A stretch of DNA of 64,000 nt, taken from assembly GCA_945874225.1 (NCBI GenBank), contig CAMCFT010000006.1, forward strand, positions 62,001 through 126,000, written 5' to 3'. The position numbers were made by a program, and so were the translations under genes. Below, piece after piece: positions 26,005 through 34,481 of this stretch (position 1 is its first letter; each line of letters begins with the position of its first letter). The notes beneath the pieces are model-generated. The model was not told the origin of the DNA and ran no database searches. It worked only from the letters and a program-made list of their open reading frames with translations. Origin of the DNA: Flavobacterium psychrophilum. Lineage in GTDB: Bacteria; Bacteroidota; Bacteroidia; Flavobacteriales; Flavobacteriaceae.

Positions 26005-27525
26005 TTATTTATTTTGGTAAACTCTAACATAGTCTATATCGAAATTTGAAGAGGTGAAATTTGGATCTATTGCTCCACCATATGTTCCTCCTATTGCGCA
26101 ATTAAATAGTAAAAAGAAATTATGATTAAAAGGCACTTTACTTGAATTTGCAAATACAAAAAATTGTTGGTTGTCAACAAATATTTTAATTTGTGCAGGT
26201 GTCCACTCCAGAGTATATATATGAAATTCCGTTTCTGCATTTGTAATCATATTGTATCCGCCATCTGGATTACCGCCTGAATGTCTGGGATGATGTAAAG
26301 CCGCTGTAACTTTATTAACACGATTTCCTGCATATTCCATAATATCAATTTCACCACAAGCAGGCCAACCAACCTCTTTATTATTATCTCCTAACATCCA
26401 TAAAGCAGGCCAAACTCCTCCACCAGATGGCTGTTTAGCTCGCATCTCAACTTTTCCATATTTGAATGAAAATTTATTTTTAGTATGAATTCGAGCTGAG
26501 GTATAACTACTCTTTTTATAATCTTCTTTAATAACTTTTATGCTTAATATGCCATTTTGCATACTAACATTTTCAGGTCTGCTGGTGTAATATTGGGATT
26601 CACTATTTCCCCATCCGTCACCACCAATATTATAATCCCATTTAGTTGAATCAGGTGCTCCTTTGCCATTAAATTCATCACTCCAAATCAATTTCATTCC
26701 ATTTGAAACTGGAGATAATTTTATTCTTTCCTGTAACAATTCCGGTTCGTTTGTGGTAATAAAATCAAAACCATTGGCAATCAGCCAATCCATATCATTG
26801 GCATCATTTACAGTCCAGGCATTCAACGTAATATTATTTTTCTTGGCACTTTCAATCCATTCAGGATGATCCTTAAAAACTGAAAAATGACAATCTAATC
26901 CTGAAATTCCATCCGCTTTTACCTGTTCTGGAGATTTATCGCCTTCTAAATATTGTAGGGAAACCGAAGGATTCATTGTTCTTATTTTTTTAAGAATTTC
27001 ATAATCAAAACTTATAAAAGCAACCCTTTTTTCTGCTTGAATTTTTTGAAACAATTGAACTGTTTTGGTTGCAATAATAATCCCTCTTTCCTTGCTGATT
27101 TCAGAAGGTTTAATTTCGCAAATTAATCGTGTAGTAGTATTGTTTTCAATTCCAGCCTTGATATATTCCCTTAAAGTGGGCAGCTTTTCACCATTGGATA
27201 ATTTAAATATTATTAAATCGCTGTACTTTGTTTTTTCAATTGGCAAAGCATTATACTCAGGATCGTGATTGATTACCAAAGAATCATCGGCAGTCATTCT
27301 TACATCAAATTCAGAGCCCGCCAGCTTTAATTCAATTGCGTGTTTGAGCGAGGCAATAGAATTTTCTGGAAATCCCATTTTTTTCCAGGCACCACGATGG
27401 GCAACAATACAATTATTATCAGATACAATTTTATTATTTGAAGTTGACTTTTTTGAACCACAAGCCGAAAAAAATAGTGATGCAAAAACTAAACTTGCAA
27501 CACTTAATATCTTTATATTATTCAT
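26005..27525 (-). CDS. GDPD-GH16 fusion lipoprotein (phosphodiesterase plus laminarinase)
   Basis: A 506-residue lipoprotein (lipobox FSAC, C22) with two complete enzymatic domains. Residues about 38-265 are a glycerophosphodiester phosphodiesterase: AHRG (H43, R44), FPENS (E54), SEFDV (E72, D74), NHD (H87), CEIKPS and the late NAWTVND motif. Residues about 275-505 are a GH16 endo-beta-1,3-glucanase: KLIWSDEFNG, WPALWMLG and the catalytic EIDIME with nucleophile E392 and acid/base E397. No frameshift or stop separates them, so this is a true fusion. It should hydrolyse internal beta-1,3-glucan bonds and, with the first domain, phosphodiesters. It is the first intact gene downstream of the SusCD2 terminator and leads the enzyme operon. 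The domain calls are firm; a joint substrate is inferred. Confidence 0.88.
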   Translation of the reverse strand: MNNIKILSVASLVFASLFFSACGSKKSTSNNKIVSDNNCIVAHRGAWKKMGFPENSIASLKHAIELKLAGSEFDVRMTADDSLVINHDPEYNALPIEKTKYSDLIIFKLSNGEKLPTLREYIKAGIENNTTTRLICEIKPSEISKERGIIIATKTVQLFQKIQAEKRVAFISFDYEILKKIRTMNPSVSLQYLEGDKSPEQVKADGISGLDCHFSVFKDHPEWIESAKKNNITLNAWTVNDANDMDWLIANGFDFITTNEPELLQERIKLSPVSNGMKLIWSDEFNGKGAPDSTKWDYNIGGDGWGNSESQYYTSRPENVSMQNGILSIKVIKEDYKKSSYTSARIHTKNKFSFKYGKVEMRAKQPSGGGVWPALWMLGDNNKEVGWPACGEIDIMEYAGNRVNKVTAALHHPRHSGGNPDGGYNMITNAETEFHIYTLEWTPAQIKIFVDNQQFFVFANSSKVPFNHNFFLLFNCAIGGTYGGAIDPNFTSSNFDIDYVRVYQNK

Positions 27526-27579
27526 TTAAAAAAAATTAAAAAATTGTTTTCATCGTTGCTCCCATTCCTAAAAAAAACA

Positions 27580-27790
27580 TTAATTATAAACTCTAAAACA
27601 ATCAACTTTGTAAGCCCAAGAAGTAAATTTAGAATTTATTGCACCTCCAAAATTTCCTCCAATTGCACAATTAAAAATAAATTCTGATTAAATTGAAAAT
27701 TAGCTGAATTTGCGAATGTATAAAACAACTTGCTGACAACATAAAATTTAATACTAACCAATCTCCAGCACAAGTACCATCATATAAGAG
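27580..27790 (-). pseudogene. Decayed C-terminal remnant of a GH16 gene
   Basis: On the minus strand this segment translates in pieces to a match with the last ~75 residues of the GH16 domain encoded at 26005-27525. IKFYVVSKLFYTFAN aligns with IKIFVDNQQFFVFAN, then FNQNLFL with FNHNFFL. After a 7-base deletion (frameshift), NCAIGGNFGGAINSKFTS aligns with NCAIGGTYGGAIDPNFTS, and KVDCFRVYN ends at a stop (27580-27582) where the intact gene has DIDYVRVYQNK. Further upstream the match fades and stops appear. No start or catalytic region remains. It is a dead paralog or what is left of a duplication or recombination. The upper boundary is approximate. Confidence 0.75.
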
Positions 27791-27896
27791 GTGGGGTGTT
27801 ATTATTACACTTTCATTATAGAACTAAATAAAAAATAAATCATACTAATATTTAAAATAATAATCTATCTATTTATAATTTGCATTGTTAAAAATA

Positions 27897-27941
27897 TATA
27901 AACTGTTTTGTTGCTATAGATAAAGAACAAAACAGTTTATA
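27897..27941 (-). terminator. Hairpin terminator after the second SusCD pair
   Basis: Perfect 16-bp arms (tataaactgttttgtt and its complement) with a 13-base loop start 18 bp past the SusD stop codon and are followed on the minus strand by a T-rich stretch. It separates SusCD from the enzyme genes downstream. Confidence 0.65.
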
Positions 27942-27958
27942 CATTTGGTTAATAAAAA

Positions 27959-29449
27959 TTAATACCCAGGATTTTGTGAAAGATTCACATTATTGTCAAT
28001 AATACTTTGTGGAATAGGCCATAGCAAATCATTTTTACTAATAGAAGCCGCATAAGGTAATGGAACTTCAACTCCAACCTTTGTATAGGTTTGTTTCGAT
28101 AGGATTTCGATTGATTTACCTTCTCTTTTTAAATCAAACCATCTATGTCCTTCAAAAGCTAGTTCCAAAAATCTTTCTTGAAGTATTTTATTAATTGCAT
28201 CATCTTGAGATGTTGCCGGAGCAACATTTGGTAATGAAACTCTTGTTCTTACTTGATTCACTAATGCGATTGCACCTGTGAAATCGTTTACATGAGCCAA
28301 AGCTTCAGCTTTTAGAAGTAAAATATCGGCTAATCTAAAGATATAAAAATTTTGGGTCCCGTCAGTGGATCTCATTTTATTTGGATAAGGAAATTGCGCA
28401 AATGATGTCCAATAAGGATCCGCAAAGGTTGTAGCTTGTTTTTTAATTGACGATGCTTTTCTTTTGTTATCTACATTTGCTGTAAAAGCATTATTTAGCG
28501 TATGTGAAGGTGTGTTAAATTTTTTCCAATTCTGACCTATAAATACATTGGTTCCCCAACCATTAATGGTATTCCCTACACCATCTCCATTTGCTTCCCA
28601 AATAGATTCAGCATTTCCCTCGTGCTTGCTGTCAAATAAAAAATCAAAAGTAGGCAATAAAGTATATCCCCCGGCAATAACAGCATCACAATATGTATTA
28701 ACTTTATTCCAATCTGGGTTTGGCATCGAAGCATATGCTTTAGCTAATAAGGCATTTGCTGCGTTTTTACTGGCTCTAAATTTGCTCGCTGGTGCTGAAG
28801 TTGAAGCTGGAGCTTTTGCCAGTGCGACTTCACAATCAGCAATTATAGATGCATAAACCTCTACGACCGGCTTTCTTTCTGGATATAAAGAAGGGTAAAC
28901 CGTATCAAAGTTGTTGTTGTTTATAGAGGTTATTGTTGTGTTCACTATGGGAAAATCTCCCCATATTTGAACTCCTTGAAATCGAGACAATGCCCTAAAC
29001 AATGAGGCCTCTCCAATCATTTCATCCTTTCTCTCCTGTGATAAATCAGACACACCTTCAACATAGTTGATTATAAGATTACATCTTTTTACATATTCAT
29101 TAATATGCCCCCAATCTCTTCCTACAACATAATCTGTTGGAATTAAACGATACTCATCTATTTGAAAAAAATCATCTCCATCTCCACCCGCATAAGCCAC
29201 ATCCGAACCTGCATCACCAAGAAAAAAATAATCAAACTGCCAATATTCATCGCCAAATATAGCATTAACAGATTTCATAGCTAAGTCTGCATCTGCAGCA
29301 GTTTTGAGTAGCTGCGTATTTGGGTCATCTTGAGCTGTAGTATATTCATCTGTAATGGGAACTGTATTTAAAACGTCACTGCAAGACGCAAACAATAAAA
29401 CACCCAAACTAAACAAAAGTGTTTTTTTATAAATTATTGATTTTTTCAT
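27959..29449 (-). CDS. SusD/RagB-family outer-membrane glycan-binding lipoprotein
   Basis: A 496-residue protein with lipobox FASC (C23). The layout is that of a classical SusD: TPR-like helices in the N-terminal half (ISSVLRALSRF-type helix EASLFRALSRFQGVQIWGDF), the FRLADILLLKAEALAHVND helix, the LQERFLELAFEGHRWFDLKREGK motif and the ending LLWPIPQSIIDNNVNLSQNPGY. It binds oligo- or polysaccharide at the cell surface and passes it to the SusC 20 bp upstream. The following operon of GH16, GH30, GH5 and GH3 points to beta-1,3/1,6-glucan as ligand. Confidence 0.92.
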   Translation of the reverse strand: MKKSIIYKKTLLFSLGVLLFASCSDVLNTVPITDEYTTAQDDPNTQLLKTAADADLAMKSVNAIFGDEYWQFDYFFLGDAGSDVAYAGGDGDDFFQIDEYRLIPTDYVVGRDWGHINEYVKRCNLIINYVEGVSDLSQERKDEMIGEASLFRALSRFQGVQIWGDFPIVNTTITSINNNNFDTVYPSLYPERKPVVEVYASIIADCEVALAKAPASTSAPASKFRASKNAANALLAKAYASMPNPDWNKVNTYCDAVIAGGYTLLPTFDFLFDSKHEGNAESIWEANGDGVGNTINGWGTNVFIGQNWKKFNTPSHTLNNAFTANVDNKRKASSIKKQATTFADPYWTSFAQFPYPNKMRSTDGTQNFYIFRLADILLLKAEALAHVNDFTGAIALVNQVRTRVSLPNVAPATSQDDAINKILQERFLELAFEGHRWFDLKREGKSIEILSKQTYTKVGVEVPLPYAASISKNDLLWPIPQSIIDNNVNLSQNPGY

Positions 29450-29469
29450 AATTTCTATTTTTTTATTTA

Positions 29470-32439
29470 TTAAAATCCAGCTTTTAAGCCGAAAATAAAA
29501 GTTCTTACTTGAGGATAAGTTCCGTAATCTACACCTTGAGCTGTTCCTGTATTGCCTCCATTCGCACTAACTTCTGGGTCAAATCCAGAGTATTTTGTCC
29601 AAGTTATTAAATTTTGACCCGTAGCATATAATTTAAAGGATTTTAGTCCTAAAAATAATTTATTGAAGTTATACCCTAGTGTTGTTGCCTTCAATCTCAC
29701 ATAAGATCCATCTTCTATCCATCTTGTAGAATTTGCTGTTGATGAAATGTCCGAAGAGCTTGAAAGAGGTCCTGACTTAGGCATATCAGTAATTTGACCA
29801 GATGTTGTCCAACGGTTTAAAACAGCTGCAGACTGGTTTTTTGAGCCATCTTTCATCCCTTCTAAATCTATACGAGAAGCATTGAAAATATCATTTCCTT
29901 GGCTTCCAGTAAACAATAAATCTAATGAAAGTCCTTTATAAGAAAGTGTATTGGTAAAACCAAAAGTGAAATTTGGCAAAGCATTTCCAATTATTGTTCT
30001 GTCTTGGGTGGTTATTATACCATCTCCATTTATTTCTTTATAATTTAAAAGCCCATTTACTGGATTTACACCCTCTACAACGTAGCCATAAAAATTACCC
30101 AACGACACTCCTTCTTCTACTCTGTTTACTCCTTCATAACCGTAATATTCTATAGGGTTTTTCCCCATTTCAAGAACTTTGTTTTCAATAAATGTAATAT
30201 TAAAATTGGTAGTCCAATTAAAATCTCCTTTAAAATTTATAGTGTTCAATGCCATTTCAAAACCTTTGTTTTCAAGTTTACCAGCATTATAAGTATAGTT
30301 TATTCCACTAATAGGAATAACATTAATTAAATTAGATGTTGTTTTTTGGAATGCATCAAAGGTAAATTTCACTCTATTATTTATGACTCCTACATCCAAG
30401 CCTATCCCTATATCAGTGGTAGTTTCCCATGTTAAATCACTATTCAAATAATTTTGTAGTGTCCCATGATCATCTCCTAATAAAGCATAAGAACTATATG
30501 CACCAATACCCGAAACATTTCCAGTTTTCCCCCAACCTCCTCTTAATTTTAATTCAGAAATTGATTTGCTGTTTTTCAAAAAATCCTCGCTAGAAATTAT
30601 CCAAGCTGCAGAAACTCCTGGAAAATAACCCCATTTATGATTTTGAGCTAATTGAGAAGCACCACTTGCTCTAAACACACCATTTACAATATATTTCCCT
30701 TTATAAATATAGGTGGCTCTACCAAAATAGGAAAGAGAATTTATTTCTCTAGCAATTGTATCTGATGACTGTCGGTCTATTACCGCCATTTTACTTAAAT
30801 CTAATTTTCTTAAATCTGTTGCAAATCCATTACCTTCAATTCTTAGCTCATCATATCTATATTGTTGCATACTGCTACCAACTAATAAATTAACTTCGTG
30901 ATTATTAGATTTCACAGCATAATTCAAGGTGTTTTCTAAATTCCAAGTTTTATTATTGTAAGTGGTTTCCCTTCCAATCCCCAAATTGGGAGGGACAGAA
31001 CGCCCATAATTTGATCTATAGCTATCAACAAAATATTCGCTTACACTTCTTGAAACATCAATAGTTGATGAGGGCTTCCATACTAAATTCTTTAACAATG
31101 TAACCTCAAAATTCATATTGCCCAAATACCTAATTCCATTATTGACATCTTGTCTGCTTAATAATGATACAGGATTTTCTAATGATGCAGTAGGATTAGC
31201 GGCAAATTGTCCATTTTTCTGTCCATCAACATATTCACCCGTAACTGGATCCGGAGTCCTTCCAATTAATTCATCTGCATAAACGGGTAAGAAAGCTGGC
31301 GTAGTTAATGCACTAAGAATTACACCTCCCTGATTAGCGCTGTTATTGTCACTAGTGTTATTACGATTTGTATGAATAAGATTCATATTGACATGTGCTT
31401 TTAACCAAGATGCTGCATCAACATCTAAATTTAATCTTCCTGAAATTCGAGTAAAATTAGATGGTTTTACAATTCCTTTGGAATCTAAATAACCTAATGA
31501 AGTAAATGCTCTTATTTTGTCAGAACCACCTGAATAGGAAAAGTCATAATTTTGATCTTGTCCCGTTTGAAAAACTTTATCTGTCCAATTGGTGTTTGTT
31601 CCAGTATATAAAGGATTGAGTGCATTCGTGTTTGTCGGGTTTATTTCCAAAACCAAAGTTTTAAATTGGTCTAAATTTAATACATCAATATTTTTTACAA
31701 TTTGAGAAGATCCCAAATAAGAGTTAAAACTAAATACATTTTTATTGGATTTACCTCTTTTAGTTGTAATTAACACAACTCCAGCACTACCATTTACTCC
31801 ATAAATTGCTGTTGAAGCGGCATCTTTCAATATTTGTATATCAATAATATCATCTGTGCTCACACCATCCGTTGAATAGGTTTGAACTCCATCAATAACA
31901 TACAGAGGATTATTTCCAGATTGAATTGAGCTTAATCCTCTAATTCTAATTTCTAAACCAATACCTGGTTTTCCAGAAGGCTGAACTACATTAACTCCTG
32001 CAGCATTTCCTTGTATTGCCTGTGCTACTGAATATAATGGGCGATCATCAAAAGAATCGGATTTTACACTAGAAATTGCACTTGATAAATTTTTACGTTT
32101 TTGGACACCATAACCAACATTAATAACAACTTCTTCTAGTTTATTAGTTGCTTCCTGAAGTTCAACATTTAAATTTTGAGATTTGTCAACATTTATTTCT
32201 TTTGTGTCAAAACCTGTACTAGAGTAAACTAAAACATCGTTTTTGTTTGCTTTAATAGAATAGTTCCCATCAAGATCAGTTGTAATTCCTTTTTTGGTGC
32301 TTTTTATTACAATATTCACACCTGGAACGGGAAGTTTACTATTCGATTCCGTAACTTTTCCTTTTATTTCTATTGTCTGAGCTGTTGCACAACTTACACT
32401 AAAAAGGAGGAGTAAACTTAGATAGTTTTTAAATTTCAT
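29470..32439 (-). CDS. SusC/RagA-family TonB-dependent glycan transporter
   Basis: A 989-residue outer-membrane transporter: signal peptide (1-20), carboxypeptidase-regulatory-like domain (about 24-100, IEIKGKVTESNSKLPVPGVN), plug (about 105-215, RGLSSIQSGNNPLYVIDGVQ) and a beta-barrel ending in IFGLKAGF with the terminal aromatic residue. It imports the oligosaccharides captured by the SusD encoded 20 bp downstream. No N-terminal STN domain is present, so no anti-sigma signalling is expected. That agrees with control by the transmembrane regulator at 34482 instead. Upstream there is a 346-bp gap that contains the terminator of the SusE/F-like gene. Confidence 0.92.
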   Translation of the reverse strand: MKFKNYLSLLLLFSVSCATAQTIEIKGKVTESNSKLPVPGVNIVIKSTKKGITTDLDGNYSIKANKNDVLVYSSTGFDTKEINVDKSQNLNVELQEATNKLEEVVINVGYGVQKRKNLSSAISSVKSDSFDDRPLYSVAQAIQGNAAGVNVVQPSGKPGIGLEIRIRGLSSIQSGNNPLYVIDGVQTYSTDGVSTDDIIDIQILKDAASTAIYGVNGSAGVVLITTKRGKSNKNVFSFNSYLGSSQIVKNIDVLNLDQFKTLVLEINPTNTNALNPLYTGTNTNWTDKVFQTGQDQNYDFSYSGGSDKIRAFTSLGYLDSKGIVKPSNFTRISGRLNLDVDAASWLKAHVNMNLIHTNRNNTSDNNSANQGGVILSALTTPAFLPVYADELIGRTPDPVTGEYVDGQKNGQFAANPTASLENPVSLLSRQDVNNGIRYLGNMNFEVTLLKNLVWKPSSTIDVSRSVSEYFVDSYRSNYGRSVPPNLGIGRETTYNNKTWNLENTLNYAVKSNNHEVNLLVGSSMQQYRYDELRIEGNGFATDLRKLDLSKMAVIDRQSSDTIAREINSLSYFGRATYIYKGKYIVNGVFRASGASQLAQNHKWGYFPGVSAAWIISSEDFLKNSKSISELKLRGGWGKTGNVSGIGAYSSYALLGDDHGTLQNYLNSDLTWETTTDIGIGLDVGVINNRVKFTFDAFQKTTSNLINVIPISGINYTYNAGKLENKGFEMALNTINFKGDFNWTTNFNITFIENKVLEMGKNPIEYYGYEGVNRVEEGVSLGNFYGYVVEGVNPVNGLLNYKEINGDGIITTQDRTIIGNALPNFTFGFTNTLSYKGLSLDLLFTGSQGNDIFNASRIDLEGMKDGSKNQSAAVLNRWTTSGQITDMPKSGPLSSSSDISSTANSTRWIEDGSYVRLKATTLGYNFNKLFLGLKSFKLYATGQNLITWTKYSGFDPEVSANGGNTGTAQGVDYGTYPQVRTFIFGLKAGF

Positions 32440-32730
32440 TTTAATAGTTTTGGTTAGGTAAAATAATTTTATTCAGATTTTCTTTTTATAAGTTGCAGCG
32501 TATTTTTGACTTTAAAAATTATTCTTCAAAACATATTGAACAAACATTCTTAAAGAATAATTAAGTGTCAAAAGCGCACAACCCATTCTTTTTTATTAAC
32601 TAATTTAACGTATCATTTTATAACTAAAACGATACTCATATTGCACAATTTACATTTATATTTCTTCATTTATATGATCAAAACCTAACAGATTTAATCA
32701 ATCTGTTTGATATTATGAATAAACCTATTT
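32440..32730. other. Upstream region of the second SusC gene
   Basis: About 290 bp of AT-rich DNA without a gene, between the SusE/F-like terminator and the susC start. It probably holds the susC promoter or the link that lets transcripts from the SusE/F-like gene continue. I found no exact TANNTTTG element on the minus strand and no clear repeat. Confidence 0.4.
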
Positions 32731-32766
32731 AAAAAATCCCTCACAACAAAAAAGTCGCGAGGGATT
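32731..32766 (-). terminator. Rho-independent terminator of the SusE/F-like gene
   Basis: The arms aatccctc and gagggatt (8 bp, perfect) enclose about 16 bases and are followed on the minus strand by a TTTTTT run. It begins 20 bp past the stop codon. Confidence 0.75.
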
Positions 32767-32785
32767 ATTTTTTAATTATAAGCTA

Positions 32786-34006
32786 TTAGTTTTTTACAAC
32801 TTTTAGCGTTTGAACTGAATCCCCTGAAGTAACTTTTGCAAAGTACATCCCTTTAGATAAACTAGATGCGTCAACAGATACCTCTATAGAAGAAGTATTT
32901 TTGCTAATAACTGTTTTTCCTAAAAGATCAACAATTGTTACAGATGAAATATCATTGTTTGCAGAAGCAAAATTCCAAGAATTTTGTGTAGGGTTTGGAT
33001 AAACACTAAAGTTTTTTAGAGCAAAACTATTCACTCCTAAAACAGCCGTAAAGCTATATTCTAAAGTAACTCTGTTGAAAGATATATCATATGTTCCAAG
33101 AGGCAAAGTAAATGTTTCACATACATTTTGTGCCGCAGTTCCTGAATAGATTACCAAATCTTTATCCGCTGTAGCCAAACCAAATTGATTCGAAGTCCAT
33201 TTATGATTGTCTCTGAATTTTAAGCCTACTGAGGAAGGTTTAATTCCAGTTACACCATCAGGATAGGAATCCATAACAAAATTAGTCTTAGTATAAATAA
33301 GTCCATCAGCAGTATCAAAATCAATATCAGCTCCCCAGCCGCTACCTACCATACCACCAATCATACTAACAACTGCTGGATCAAAAACATATTCTTGTGT
33401 GTCTTTATAGAAATAGATATTATATGCCCCAGCTGTAACTGGCATAAGAGTACCACCTTGTGTCCCAATACCCGATGGGAAATCAATGCTTGACCAATTA
33501 TTTGCTGTTCCATCTTCAATAAATTTAGCTGGCCCACCTACAGGAATTACTGCACTTTCTTTATAATAAATAGTTCCTGCGGAGTTAAGTGTAGCAGGTA
33601 TTGTCATATCTGTAACCAACCCTGCCCCAGATAGTTTAATTACCGCATAAGGATTTGTTGTCGCTTCAAAATTGTAGGCACCTGTAGATAATACAAACGT
33701 TACGTTATAGAAGCCCGCTGGTGTTACAGGAATATTAGTTCCATCAGTAAGGGAACCTATTCCAGAGGGAAATGTTGTCCCACCATAAGCTGTCCAGGTA
33801 TTGTCTACTATAAATTTTATACCCCCCGCAGGTAATTCTATGGCCACAAATGTATATGTTCCCGAAGGACCTTCAGTCATATTGGCTGCTCCAGATACAG
33901 TGTTATTCCATCCGTTGAAATCCCCAACCAAAGAGATTTTTGTTTGTGCATTCATGCTAATCCCGAAGAATATAGCCATTAGTAATAAATGTAATTTTGT
34001 TTTCAT
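32786..34006 (-). CDS. SusE/SusF-like glycan-binding protein with T9SS tail
   Basis: A 406-residue surface protein: signal peptide (1-20, ISMNAQ), three tandem beta-sandwich modules of SusE/SusF or AMPK-CBM type (about 21-115, 116-212, 213-320) and a type A T9SS sorting domain (about 325-406, VYPNPTQNSWNFAS and terminal VVKN). Modules 1 and 2 share internal repeats (FPSGIGSLTDGTNIPVTPAG and FPSGIGTQGGTLMPVTAG), as does the GDFNGWNN start known from glycan-binding modules. No catalytic domain is visible. Classical SusE/F are lipoproteins, whereas this one would reach the surface by T9SS. It is the first gene of the glucan locus, divergent from the regulator, and probably binds the polymer. Confidence 0.8.
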   Translation of the reverse strand: MKTKLHLLLMAIFFGISMNAQTKISLVGDFNGWNNTVSGAANMTEGPSGTYTFVAIELPAGGIKFIVDNTWTAYGGTTFPSGIGSLTDGTNIPVTPAGFYNVTFVLSTGAYNFEATTNPYAVIKLSGAGLVTDMTIPATLNSAGTIYYKESAVIPVGGPAKFIEDGTANNWSSIDFPSGIGTQGGTLMPVTAGAYNIYFYKDTQEYVFDPAVVSMIGGMVGSGWGADIDFDTADGLIYTKTNFVMDSYPDGVTGIKPSSVGLKFRDNHKWTSNQFGLATADKDLVIYSGTAAQNVCETFTLPLGTYDISFNRVTLEYSFTAVLGVNSFALKNFSVYPNPTQNSWNFASANNDISSVTIVDLLGKTVISKNTSSIEVSVDASSLSKGMYFAKVTSGDSVQTLKVVKN

Positions 34007-34481
34007 AATAAATAAAGTGTTAAAGGTTAATTGTTAAAGTTAAAAAGTTAGTGTAAACATTAGTTATTCCATTGATTTAAAACTGAATTCACTAAGTAAT
34101 TACCATATTAATAAAAACGATATTAATAAGTTAAATGGCAATTAACTAGTAATTCGATACAATGTTATGATAATTTTTTCTATATCTATAAAAATAAAAT
34201 GATTTATTATATTACAAAAACACATCATGTTGTCTTTTTTAACTTGTCAAAAACACATCAAAAATAAAATTAAATTGTTCATTTACATATATTTATATAA
34301 TTACTTAACACGTTTTATATTAAAAAATATAAAAAACAAACACTACATTTAAAAAAAATGAAAAATTATTGACTTTTTTATTATTTACATAAAATTAAAA
34401 ATTGATATTTATTACATATATTTGAATGCGAGGTATTCAATCATTTATATTTAATAATTTACTGCTATTTAATATTTTTAT
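34007..34481. other. Divergent control region between the SusE/F-like gene and the regulator
   Basis: 475 bp, extremely AT-rich, without ORFs. It must hold the promoters of both the glucan locus and its putative regulator. Only the plus-strand -7 element is clear (separate entry). No strong palindrome was seen. Confidence 0.5.
34417..34424 (+). promoter_or_regulatory. Candidate -7 element for the second regulator
   Basis: TATATTTG fits TANNTTTG and lies 57 bases before the ATG. No TTG is found at the usual 17-23 base distance, so the promoter may need an activator. Confidence 0.4.
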
